Positions 47,544 through 55,680 of a stretch of DNA of 64,000 nucleotides are shown piece by piece. Origin of the DNA: Muribaculaceae bacterium (GTDB lineage: Bacteria; Bacteroidota; Bacteroidia; Bacteroidales; Muribaculaceae); NCBI GenBank assembly GCA_017405965.1, contig JAFQZK010000005.1, positions 1 through 64,000 on the forward strand. Direction: 5' to 3'. The position numbers were made by a program, and so were the translations under genes. Position 1 is the first letter of the stretch. Every line of letters starts with the position of its first letter. The notes under the pieces are model-generated. The model was not told the DNA's origin, made no database searches, and saw only the letters and a list, made by a program, of their open reading frames with translations.

Positions 47544-48443
47544 ATGAACAAGAAATTAACTATTGTAACGGTACTGCTGGCGGTGGTGATGTCGCTGCCG
47601 GCGATGGCTCAGGAGGTGGAGGTGACCTCGCGCCAGCGGCTGCTCGAGGGCGTCGAGGGTCCGGCCTTCTATCCTGTGCTCAACACCACTGGTGACCGCC
47701 TGTTGTTCACGACTCAGGACGGCGCCTTGAAGTACTATGACTTTGCCGATGACGTGACCACTGTCGTGACCCGCGACTATGTGGCTGGCCACGATGCGTG
47801 CTGGGGCGGCGACGGCAAGGTGTATTTCGTCACCCAACAGACGGGGGAGGACCGTCTAGTGTATCGCACAGGTCACAGCTACGACCTGGCGACCCGTGAG
47901 ACGGCGACTGTCACCGAGGCGAAGCATGGCGCCGTGCGTGCCGTGCCTGCCACCCGTGGCGGTGCGATGAAGGCTCCGGGACGGGACTATGCCTCGTCGG
48001 CCGACATCGGCAATGCTGCCTGGACCGAGGGCAGCCGCGTCCATGTCACCGTGAACGGCGAGGAACGCGTCTTCAGCCCTGTTGACTCTTGGGCCGGCTA
48101 TCTGTGGGCTTCGCTCTCGCCCGACGGCAAGCGAGTGGCCTTCTTTGCTGCCGGCAAGGGCATCGTGGTCATCGACCTGCGCGGCCAGATGCTGGCCATG
48201 CTTGGCAACTACGAGATGCCGTGCTGGTATAACAACGACTATCTGGTGGCACAGAACGCCAAGGACGACGGCCACCAGTTCACCTCATCGCAACTGTTGC
48301 TGCTCAAGGCCGACGGCACCTGGCAGGCCGAACTCACCAAGCCGGCGTCTATGTCGATGCAACCCACCTGCGGTGGCGGCCGCATCGTCTATACGACCAT
48401 CGACGGCCTGCTGTATGAAATGAAAATCAACATTCACGAATAA
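47544..48443 (+). CDS. Secreted beta-propeller protein, paralogue of the amidase N-terminus
   Basis: A 299-residue protein with a signal peptide (ending LPAMAQ) and only the propeller part of the preceding gene. Shared segments are WGGDGKVYFVTQQTGEDRLV against WGGDGKVYYVTQKRKKNGLV, LWASLSPDGKRVAFF against LWASFSPDGTKVVFE, and MPCWYNNDYLVA against MPCWYNNDHIVA. It ends where the amidase domain begins in its neighbour. It lies 14 bases upstream of a second amidase that lacks a propeller, so together the two genes resemble a split version of the preceding one. Confidence 0.82.
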   Translation: MNKKLTIVTVLLAVVMSLPAMAQEVEVTSRQRLLEGVEGPAFYPVLNTTGDRLLFTTQDGALKYYDFADDVTTVVTRDYVAGHDACWGGDGKVYFVTQQTGEDRLVYRTGHSYDLATRETATVTEAKHGAVRAVPATRGGAMKAPGRDYASSADIGNAAWTEGSRVHVTVNGEERVFSPVDSWAGYLWASLSPDGKRVAFFAAGKGIVVIDLRGQMLAMLGNYEMPCWYNNDYLVAQNAKDDGHQFTSSQLLLLKADGTWQAELTKPASMSMQPTCGGGRIVYTTIDGLLYEMKINIHE

Positions 48444-48457
48444 ACCGTTACAGCGTC

Positions 48458-50857
48458 ATGAAAAAGAATATCTTCAAATCGATGATGGCGGCGCTGCTGA
48501 CGGTGATGGCCGTGAATGTCGCCACAGCCCAGCAGCCCCATGTGTACATCAACCCGGGTCACGGTGGCTATGACAGCGATGACCGCAACATGGTCATCTA
48601 TCCCTTCCACCAGGGCGACAGCGCCGGTTCGTGGGAGTCGAAGTCCAACCTGCGCAAGGGTTTGGCCCTGCAGGAGATTCTGCAAAGGAAAGGCTATCAG
48701 ACCAGCATCTCGCGCGTGACCAACACCACGGCCGATGACCTGGCGCTCTCGACCATCGTTGCCCTGTGCAACCAGAGCGGCGCTGACGTTTTCTACTCGA
48801 TTCACAGCAACGCCACGGGCAGCAGTGCGGTGAATAACTTCCCGATGGTGTTCTACCGTGGCTATACTGGTGCCCCCCAAGTGGTCAACGCCGACGTGCT
48901 GGCGGCAGACCTGGAACCCTACCTGTATGCCAGCCAGAGTACCGTGTGGACCCACAATTACCAGATTTGGGGCGACTGGTCGTTCCGTCCGGAGTGGGGT
49001 ACCCAGGGTTACGGCGTGCTGCGCGGTAACCGTGCCGTCGCCAATCTGAGCGAGGGCTCGTTCCACGACTACATCCCCGAGGCTTATCGCCTGCTGGGTC
49101 TCCAGTACTGCTGGATGGAGGGCTGGAACATTTCGCTGGGAGCCGACAAGTACTTCAATCGGTTGGGCAACTTCAGCCAGGGTGTGATATCGGGCAACGT
49201 GCGCGACGACCGCATCAAGCGCCTGCAGGAGAATCCGCAGCCGTTCATCGTCTATGGCGACGATAACCTGATGCCTATCCACAGCGCTACCGTGCGCTTG
49301 CTGGACGACAACGGCACCGAGGTGCAGCGCACCATGACCGACACGCTCAGGAACGGCATCTACACCTTCAAGTATGTCAATCCGGGCACCTACACCGTCG
49401 AGGTGACCGAGCCGTCGCACTTTACCCAGACCGCGATTGTGACCGTCAACGCCAACGCATCGACCTATCAGAACTTCTACCTCAAGCGCGTGCGCGACAC
49501 GCCTCCCGTGGTGCTGGAATACAGTCCCGTGTGGCACGAGGGTGACCCTGCCGTGAAGTGCAGTCATCCCATCACGCTGCTCTTCAACTGGGACATGGAC
49601 AGCGCGACAACGTGCAGCGCCTTCACGCTCGACCCGCCCGTCGAGGGTAACTTCAAGTGGGAGGATTCCTACTACCGTCTGGTGTTCAACCCCAAGGACG
49701 CCTTCGACGTGAACACGCTCTACACCCTCACGCTCAAGAAGACTGCTCAGCACGGCGGCGGCACACCGATGGACGAGGACTTCACGATGCAGTTCTATAC
49801 CCAGCCGCGTAACCACTTGGCCGAGTTGGCTGTCTTCCCCTACGAGGGCGCTCCCGTCCACATCAAGACGCCCACCGTGGAGTTGCGTGTCGATTCGCTG
49901 CTGGATACCTACAATCTGTTCCAGAAACTGCGTGTGCTCGACAGCGAGGGCAATGAACTGGCGTGGAACAAGCGCAGCATCAAGTACAACAAGAATGGTG
50001 ACGACTATGGCTTTGTGCGCATCCCCTTGACGCGTGATATCGAGCCGGGCAAGGACTACCATTTCATCCTTGACGTGGACATCGCCGACACGGCCGGCAT
50101 CCACCTGCCCGCTGCCCGCGACATCGTCTTCCAGGGCGTTGACGCCGGCATGGACAAGCCCGGCATGGAGGTCGTTGAGGCGTTTGAGAACGCCGACGAC
50201 TATGCGATCAACGACTATCCCGAGGCTCCTGCTTCCCTGAAACTGGCCACGTCAACCGATCGGCTGTTCGGCAGCAAGTCGCTGCAGTTGACCTATGACT
50301 ACGGCGATCGCACCTCCTTCTTGCTGACTCATCTTAACGGAACATGGAACGCGTCATTCGTCCGTGGCGACACGTTGGGCCTGCATGTGTGGGGCGATAT
50401 GGGCTATACCGAAATCCTGGCCAATTTCTCCACGAGCGGTGAGCGCGTGTCTGTGCCCCTGTGTGTTGTGGGCTTCCACGGCTGGCGCTATGTGACGGCT
50501 CCGCTCGAAGCGTTGTCTCCTGGTGAGGAATACGGTTTCTCGGGCTTCACGCTTCGCCGTACCGATGAACTGATGGGTAAGAGTGGTGTCATCCGTTTCG
50601 ACAACCTGCTCAAGAAGGCCTCCAGCGGCATCAACGAGGTGTCTATCGCTGGCCTGAAGGTGAAGTGCGAGGGCGACTACATCGTCGCCAGTGCCGACAC
50701 TTGGATCCAGGGTATGGAGCTGCTCGACATCCAGGGCCGCAGCATCAAGGCCGCAGGCGGTAACTGCCTGAACGTTGCCGATGTAGCCCCGGGCGTCTAT
50801 CTCGTGCGTGTTCACATCAACGGTCGCGCCGCCACCAGTAAAGTTGTAATTAAGTAG
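48458..50857 (+). CDS. T9SS-exported N-acetylmuramoyl-L-alanine amidase
   Basis: A 799-residue secreted enzyme. The signal peptide is followed directly by an amidase_3 domain (INPGHGGYDSDD at residue 31, FYSIHSNATGS near 114, LSEGSFHDYIPE near 197). Next come a carboxypeptidase-regulatory-like domain (about 265-345), an Ig-like Big_5-type domain (about 350-450, ending MDEDFTMQFYTQ), a further beta region and a jelly-roll-like domain (about 590-725). Residues about 728-799 are a type IX sorting domain (ELLDIQGRSIKAAGGN, VAPGVYLVRVHINGRAATSK). T9SS cargo is exported across the outer membrane and usually anchored to the surface or released, so this amidase may act on peptidoglycan outside the cell. 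Confidence 0.88.
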   Translation: MKKNIFKSMMAALLTVMAVNVATAQQPHVYINPGHGGYDSDDRNMVIYPFHQGDSAGSWESKSNLRKGLALQEILQRKGYQTSISRVTNTTADDLALSTIVALCNQSGADVFYSIHSNATGSSAVNNFPMVFYRGYTGAPQVVNADVLAADLEPYLYASQSTVWTHNYQIWGDWSFRPEWGTQGYGVLRGNRAVANLSEGSFHDYIPEAYRLLGLQYCWMEGWNISLGADKYFNRLGNFSQGVISGNVRDDRIKRLQENPQPFIVYGDDNLMPIHSATVRLLDDNGTEVQRTMTDTLRNGIYTFKYVNPGTYTVEVTEPSHFTQTAIVTVNANASTYQNFYLKRVRDTPPVVLEYSPVWHEGDPAVKCSHPITLLFNWDMDSATTCSAFTLDPPVEGNFKWEDSYYRLVFNPKDAFDVNTLYTLTLKKTAQHGGGTPMDEDFTMQFYTQPRNHLAELAVFPYEGAPVHIKTPTVELRVDSLLDTYNLFQKLRVLDSEGNELAWNKRSIKYNKNGDDYGFVRIPLTRDIEPGKDYHFILDVDIADTAGIHLPAARDIVFQGVDAGMDKPGMEVVEAFENADDYAINDYPEAPASLKLATSTDRLFGSKSLQLTYDYGDRTSFLLTHLNGTWNASFVRGDTLGLHVWGDMGYTEILANFSTSGERVSVPLCVVGFHGWRYVTAPLEALSPGEEYGFSGFTLRRTDELMGKSGVIRFDNLLKKASSGINEVSIAGLKVKCEGDYIVASADTWIQGMELLDIQGRSIKAAGGNCLNVADVAPGVYLVRVHINGRAATSKVVIK

Positions 50858-50880
50858 CTTGTTATCAATGAGATAGCCCT

Positions 50881-50916
50881 TTTCTATAGTACCTATAGTA
50901 TCTATAGAAACTATAG
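50881..50916. repeat. Iterated CTATAG spacer
   Basis: CTATAG occurs four times within 36 bases after the amidase gene; TTTCTATAG and CTATAGAAA can pair as a hairpin. Confidence 0.65.
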
Positions 50917-50918
50917 TG

Positions 50919-50966
50919 AATTAAACAAGAAACTGACAAAATGTCAGTTTCTTGTTTAATTTTTGT
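50919..50966 (+). terminator. Terminator after the T9SS amidase
   Basis: Two perfect 20-base arms (50919-50938 and 50942-50961; AATTAAACAAGAAACTGACA and its complement) around a 3-base loop, followed by TTTTTG. The stem is long and AT-rich. Confidence 0.88.
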
Positions 50967-51019
50967 GAAAAAACTGACACGGTGGCTGAGGTTTTTAACG
51001 GTGGTTAAACATTGGCCCC

Positions 51020-51036
51020 TTGGCACCGGTTTTGCT
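51020..51036 (+). promoter_or_regulatory. Sigma-54 (-24/-12) promoter of hsp20
   Basis: TTGGCAC (51020-51026), 5 bases, TTGCT (51032-51036) matches the RpoN consensus TGGCAC-N5-TTGCW exactly. Transcription should start near 51047, leaving a leader of about 87 bases. Upstream, CGGTGG occurs twice 19 bases apart (50980 and 50999), a possible activator site. Confidence 0.75.
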
Positions 51037-51120
51037 CAATAGGAAAGTGCAAGCGGGTCGCAAGTCCCGCAAGTGAGAACAAGAAATAATTAAAGACTCA
51101 TAAAACATAAATAAAAATTA

Positions 51121-51126
51121 GGAGGT
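51121..51126 (+). promoter_or_regulatory. Strong Shine-Dalgarno of hsp20
   Basis: GGAGGT lies 7 bases before the ATG at 51134, one of the few full-length Shine-Dalgarno sequences in this window and a sign of high translation. Confidence 0.7.
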
Positions 51127-51133
51127 AAAAACT

Positions 51134-51586
51134 ATGTATTTTCCTGTAATTCGCAACAACCGCAACAATTGGTTAGACACCGCATTCAATGACCTGTTTG
51201 ACATGGACTGGACTCCCCGCCATGTGACCACTGCCCCTGCCGTCAACGTCAAGGAGAGTGACAAAGCATTTACTATGGAGGTCGCCGCTCCTGGCCTGAA
51301 GAAGGAGTATTGTGCCGTGAACATCAACAACGAGGGCAACCTGGTTGTCAAGATCGAACACAAGGCCTCGCACGAGGACAAGTCTGGCGAGGAAGAGGGC
51401 GCCAAGTTCCACTACGTTCGCCGCGAGTTCTCCTACACCAACTACGAGCAGACCTACATCCTGCCCGACGAGGTGGACAAGGAAGCCATCAGTGCCAAGG
51501 TCGAGGACGGTATTCTGTCCATCGAACTGCCCAAGCTCGCTCCCGAGCCCGAGAAAAAGATGGACCGCACCATCGAGATTGGCTGA
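51134..51586 (+). CDS. Small heat-shock protein Hsp20
   Basis: A 150-residue alpha-crystallin-type chaperone. The short N-terminus (MYFPVIRNNRNNWLDTAFND) precedes the alpha-crystallin domain from about residue 35: VNVKESDKAFTMEVAAPGLK, then FSYTNYEQTYILPDEVDKEA and the strand pair KVEDGILSIELPKL. It prevents aggregation of unfolded proteins without ATP. It has its own sigma-54-type promoter, strong ribosome-binding site and terminator, so it is a single-gene unit sitting among cell-wall genes. Confidence 0.94.
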   Translation: MYFPVIRNNRNNWLDTAFNDLFDMDWTPRHVTTAPAVNVKESDKAFTMEVAAPGLKKEYCAVNINNEGNLVVKIEHKASHEDKSGEEEGAKFHYVRREFSYTNYEQTYILPDEVDKEAISAKVEDGILSIELPKLAPEPEKKMDRTIEIG

Positions 51587-51637
51587 CGTCCCACCAATCA
51601 GCACTAGTTTCTTTTCATAAGCTTGAATCATACAAGG

Positions 51638-51671
51638 AGCACCCGTTGCATCTCGCTTCGGGTGCTTTTTT
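51638..51671 (+). terminator. Terminator of hsp20
   Basis: AGCACCCG and CGGGTGCT form a perfect 8-bp stem with a 13-base loop followed by TTTTT. Confidence 0.88.
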
Positions 51672-51775
51672 AGCGTTTTGGTGATTTTATAGTTAACTAA
51701 TGTTGCTTTATGTTAATTATTATTGAATTGGTGCGATATTGTGGATGACTTTTATATTAGAAGTTGAATTTTGCA

Positions 51776-51783
51776 TAACTTTG
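51776..51783 (+). promoter_or_regulatory. Possible -7 box of the sugar kinase gene, with leader hairpin
   Basis: TAACTTTG matches the consensus 70 bases before the start at 51853. The leader then contains AAAGTCAGC / GCTGGCTTT (51792-51814), a 9-bp hairpin with a 5-base loop. Confidence 0.5.
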
Positions 51784-51852
51784 TGGTCTGAAAAGTCAGC
51801 GTGATGCTGGCTTTAACGGTTTATTAACACAAAGGTACATTCGTTAACCCAT

Positions 51853-52716
51853 ATGGCATCGATAAAAGGTCAAAATATCACCTTGATTGCTGAGAGCAGC
51901 ACGACGCGCACCGAATGGTCGCTGATAGATGGCGGCGAGGTGCTGGCGCATGCCTTTACATCGGGTCTGAACCCGTTTTTCATGACACGCCGCGAAATCA
52001 GCCACAGCATCCGCTTGGAACTGCCGCCAGAGTTCTTCAAGCGTCGCTGGAGTCATGTCTATTTCTATGGAGCCGGCTGTTCAGGTCCCGAGAAGAACAA
52101 GATCATCGAGGGCTCACTGGTCGCTCAGTTCAAGACTCCGGTGACGGTGATGAGTGACTTGCTGGGTGCCGCGCGCGGTCTGCTGGTGCGTGAGCCGGGA
52201 TTGGCGTGCATCCTGGGCACGGGTAGCAACTCGTGTTTCTACGACGGCAACGAAATTGTGAAAAATGTGCCTGCCCTGGGTTTCATCTTGGGTGACGAGG
52301 GTAGTGGTGCCGCGCTGGGTCGCGTGTTCCTGGGCGATGCCCTCAAGGGTCTGGCGCCGCATGAGCTCACCGAGGCCTTCTTCGACAAATACAAGGTGAC
52401 GCGTGCCGAGGTGCTCGACGCCGTCCTGAATAATCCCGCCGCAACGCGCAACCTGCGTGCCTACTCGTTCTTCCTGAGCGAGCATCTGGACAATCCCTAT
52501 GTCCACGAGACCATCGCCCGCGAGTTCAGGCGCTTCTTTGAGCGCAACGTGGCCCAATACGACTACAAGAGTTACCCTGTGAGCTTCGTGGGCTCGATCG
52601 CCACCACCTACAGCGAGATCCTGCTCGAGGTGGCCAATGCCTTCGGCGCCACGGTGAAGAAAATCGTCCTCAGCTCGATGCCCGGTCTCGTCGCCTATCA
52701 CAGCGACCAAGAGTGA
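51853..52716 (+). CDS. BadF/BadG-type ATPase, probable N-acetylglucosamine or muropeptide-sugar kinase
   Basis: A 287-residue cytosolic protein of the actin/hexokinase ATPase fold, BadF/BadG/BcrA group, which in Bacteroidetes is usually annotated as GlcNAc-kinase-like. The first phosphate motif reads AESSTTRTEW, where the family usually has an aspartate (DxGxTxT); here it is glutamate. The second motif is CILGTGSNS, the connecting region GFILGDEGSGAALG is intact, and the adenosine-side part is SFVGSIATTYSEIL. Its place beside amidases and the AmpG-like permease suggests phosphorylation of salvaged amino sugars. The substrate is inferred. Confidence 0.78.
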   Translation: MASIKGQNITLIAESSTTRTEWSLIDGGEVLAHAFTSGLNPFFMTRREISHSIRLELPPEFFKRRWSHVYFYGAGCSGPEKNKIIEGSLVAQFKTPVTVMSDLLGAARGLLVREPGLACILGTGSNSCFYDGNEIVKNVPALGFILGDEGSGAALGRVFLGDALKGLAPHELTEAFFDKYKVTRAEVLDAVLNNPAATRNLRAYSFFLSEHLDNPYVHETIAREFRRFFERNVAQYDYKSYPVSFVGSIATTYSEILLEVANAFGATVKKIVLSSMPGLVAYHSDQE

Positions 52717-52776
52717 ATTGGCTGTATCGCGCGCTACCATACGGGAAAGAAAGACCAATTTTTGGGCGAAATAGAC

Positions 52777-52784
52777 TAATTTTG
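52777..52784 (+). promoter_or_regulatory. Possible -7 box of the MG2/plug gene
   Basis: TAATTTTG matches the consensus 63 bases before the start at 52847. The nearest TTTG is too close to be a standard -33. Confidence 0.45.
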
Positions 52785-52846
52785 TTGTTGCCCATTAAAC
52801 CTTTTTAACACATTCTGGTCAATTATCAAGATGAAATAATACCCTA

Positions 52847-55495
52847 ATGATGAAAAAGAGGATATTGCACTTGATAATTATGGCGATGGCCATTGTGGTG
52901 AATGCTAGAGCCCAGGATGTTCAAGCCATTGCTGAGCGTCTTGACCTTCAACGCTATGAGTTTCCACAGGAAAAGATCCATGTGATGACCGATCGCGGGG
53001 CGTACCTTGCCGGAGATACCCTCAGGCTCAGGGCTTGGGTGGTGGATGCAGCGACGCATCGCCCGGTGTCGGCAAGCAAGTTTGTGTATGTAGAGTTGCT
53101 CTCACCGACCGACTCGCTGTGCGCCCGCGTGAAAATCCATCAGGACGATGAGGGCGTGTTCCAAGGCTATCTGCCGATACCCGATGATCTGCCCGAGGGC
53201 CGTTACCAGCTGACGGCCTACACCCTGTTCATGCAGAATGCCGGCATCGACTACTTCTGTCGTCAGCCGATTGAGATAACTGGACTGATGTCGTTGAAAC
53301 GGCGCATCGCTGCCCAGTGTGTGCGCTTTGACGACGAGGTGGACGTGAGGCTGCGCTACATGGACTTGTCTGGTGAGCCTTGCCCGTTCGATGGCTTCTA
53401 TTATATGAACCGATATGGATATATGAAATCTCAAGGCGGCGGCAACGGCGAGGCGCATTTCACCCTCAAGGGTCAGGAAGCCCGTGATGCCGTGGTGCTC
53501 GTTGAGATAGACGGCTATGCCAAGTATATCCCGCTGCCCCCAAGCCGCAAGGTGGAGGTGGATTTCTATCCCGAGGGCGGCTATCTGGTGCCCGGTGTGG
53601 AGAACGCGGTGGCGTTCAAGATGCATGACCCCGGCAACCTCACGGATAAAGCCTCGGGCGAACTGGTGGACGATCAAGGCCTGGTTATCGCGCCGTTACG
53701 CGTGGAGCACGATGGCATGGGTGTGGTGACGTTCACGGCGCGGGCCGATGGGCGTTACACGGCGCGATGGCGAGACAATTTTGATGTGTTCACCATCTTT
53801 GATTTACCCCAGGTACGGCCCGATGCCACGGTGGTGCAGGTGCGACGCGGTGACGACGGGTTGGTGACGCTGCAAGCTGCAGGTGCCCATGCTGCCGGTG
53901 CAGTGCTGGTGGTGCAGCAGCGAGGCTGTCTGGTCACGGCATCTCAGAATGCCATCTCCATGGATGATGACGAATTCTCACCTGGTGTGGTGCAAGCATT
54001 GCTGCTGGACGAAAACGGACGCTGCCTGAGCGAGCGTTTGTTCTTCGCCGGTCAGGAAACATTGTCGGCAGCCCGTGTCGAGACGGCACGCCTCGAATAT
54101 GGCAACCGCGAGGCTGTCGAGGTGAGTGTGGACCTGAGTGAACTGGCTGCTGCAGCCGATGGTGACAACTGTGCAGTGACGGTCGTTGATGACCATGCAG
54201 CGGTGATAGGCGAGGGTGACATCTGGTCCAGCCTGCTGTTGCAGAGCGACCTGCGCGGCAACATACACAATCCGGGATACTATTTTGAGCAGGGCGACAG
54301 CGTTGATGCCCGTGAACGAGGCCGTCACCTCGACATGCTCATGCTCACCCAGGGATGGCGCCGCTACGATATCCCGCGTGTGCTCAAGGGTCTCGTTGCC
54401 GAGCCGCAATACCCCCTCGAGGTCTCGCAGGTGGTGGCCGGGCGCGTCCTGAGCGAATTTCGCAAGAAGCCGCTTGAAAATGCCGAGGTGGGTTTGATTA
54501 TCCCCAAGATGGAATATGCCAATGTGGCTACGACCGACTCGTTGGGCCGTTTCTCTATCCCGGTGCCTCTGATGCCCGATGGCGTGGATTGCGTGGTCAT
54601 CGCCATGAATGACAAGGGCAAGAAACAGACTAATCTGGAACTGACCGAAGAACAATACCCCGGCACCTATTACCTGATTGATGCCGGCGCTTCTGGCGGG
54701 TTGACGGCCGATGTACAGGAAGAGCAGGCCTGGCGCTTGATCAACGAGGATGACTGGCGTCACATCATGCTTGACGAATTGGTGGTGTCGGCGGCTCGCC
54801 GTCTGCGCAAACCGACGGTCGAGTCAAACCGTTTCTTGACAGCCGATGACATTTCCAGATTGGGCATCACTTCGGTCGATGGCGCCTTGCGGGCGATAGG
54901 GGTGAGCAACTTTGATAGAGTCAGTATCACGATCGACGGTGAACCCCTCAGCGACCTCTATTTCACCGATACCGAAACTTTCAAACAGGCTTTGACCTTG
55001 ACGACGGCAATAACCGATTGGAAAAATGATAAGCTCAAGCGCATCTCGTATGCGCCATTTGCAACGGGCTCCGACTATGATTTGTCTGATGTCTCCATTG
55101 CCGATGGGTTTATCAGCCTGCAGAATGTCGACTATATCGATTACAGACGTACTCGTGGAGGAAAGGTATCGGTAAACTTCAGCAGGAAACCTAACTCTGG
55201 CAAAGTATGGAAGGAACCCAGCCGATATGTCAAGATTGCCCACCCGATGGGGGCGCAGCGGCCTGTGGAGTTTTACTCGCCGCGCTACGATCAGGGAGAT
55301 TGCGGCATTGAACCCGGGAACGACCAGCGTCGGGTGCTCTACTGGAACCCCAGCGTGAAAGTGAGTGAGGACGGTAAGTCCAACTTCAATTTCTACAGCA
55401 GCGATGCCCGCAACACCACTTATACCATTCTTGTTGAGGGCGTAACCGCAGGCGGAGAACTCATCCGCGGCACACAGCATGTCACCAAGCGATAA
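52847..55495 (+). CDS. Secreted MG2-domain protein with TonB-plug-like C-terminus
   Basis: An 882-residue secreted protein. After the signal peptide, residues about 35-140 form a macroglobulin MG2-like domain (EKIHVMTDRGAYLAGDTLRL). A series of beta domains follows, then a carboxypeptidase-regulatory-like segment near residue 540. From about residue 643 it has DELVVSAARRLRKP and LTADDISRLGITSVDGALRA, which resemble the plug of TonB-dependent receptors, but there is no barrel. Such proteins are frequent in Bacteroidetes and are thought to sit at the outer membrane; their role is unknown. It shares the MG2-plus-plug combination with the macroglobulin at the left end. Confidence 0.75.
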   Translation: MMKKRILHLIIMAMAIVVNARAQDVQAIAERLDLQRYEFPQEKIHVMTDRGAYLAGDTLRLRAWVVDAATHRPVSASKFVYVELLSPTDSLCARVKIHQDDEGVFQGYLPIPDDLPEGRYQLTAYTLFMQNAGIDYFCRQPIEITGLMSLKRRIAAQCVRFDDEVDVRLRYMDLSGEPCPFDGFYYMNRYGYMKSQGGGNGEAHFTLKGQEARDAVVLVEIDGYAKYIPLPPSRKVEVDFYPEGGYLVPGVENAVAFKMHDPGNLTDKASGELVDDQGLVIAPLRVEHDGMGVVTFTARADGRYTARWRDNFDVFTIFDLPQVRPDATVVQVRRGDDGLVTLQAAGAHAAGAVLVVQQRGCLVTASQNAISMDDDEFSPGVVQALLLDENGRCLSERLFFAGQETLSAARVETARLEYGNREAVEVSVDLSELAAAADGDNCAVTVVDDHAAVIGEGDIWSSLLLQSDLRGNIHNPGYYFEQGDSVDARERGRHLDMLMLTQGWRRYDIPRVLKGLVAEPQYPLEVSQVVAGRVLSEFRKKPLENAEVGLIIPKMEYANVATTDSLGRFSIPVPLMPDGVDCVVIAMNDKGKKQTNLELTEEQYPGTYYLIDAGASGGLTADVQEEQAWRLINEDDWRHIMLDELVVSAARRLRKPTVESNRFLTADDISRLGITSVDGALRAIGVSNFDRVSITIDGEPLSDLYFTDTETFKQALTLTTAITDWKNDKLKRISYAPFATGSDYDLSDVSIADGFISLQNVDYIDYRRTRGGKVSVNFSRKPNSGKVWKEPSRYVKIAHPMGAQRPVEFYSPRYDQGDCGIEPGNDQRRVLYWNPSVKVSEDGKSNFNFYSSDARNTTYTILVEGVTAGGELIRGTQHVTKR

Positions 55496-55634
55496 TTTAA
55501 ACGCTTGGTTGCAAATATGCCCGAGGGTCGGTTGATGTGCTGATATTTTCCTTAAAAAATGTAGTTAATTCATAAAAAATGTTGTAAAACGGGGCTCTAC
55601 GGGGCTTTGGTTTTGGTTTTTCGTTTGGTTTGAG

Positions 55635-55642
55635 TAATTTTG
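55635..55642 (+). promoter_or_regulatory. -7 box of the golvesin-type amidase gene
   Basis: TAATTTTG lies 38 bases before the start codon at 55681, downstream of several TTTG words. It shows that in-frame codons upstream of 55681 are not the start. Confidence 0.55.
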
Positions 55643-55680
55643 TTGCATTAGACAAAGCCAAAAAAACTAAACTAGACGAT

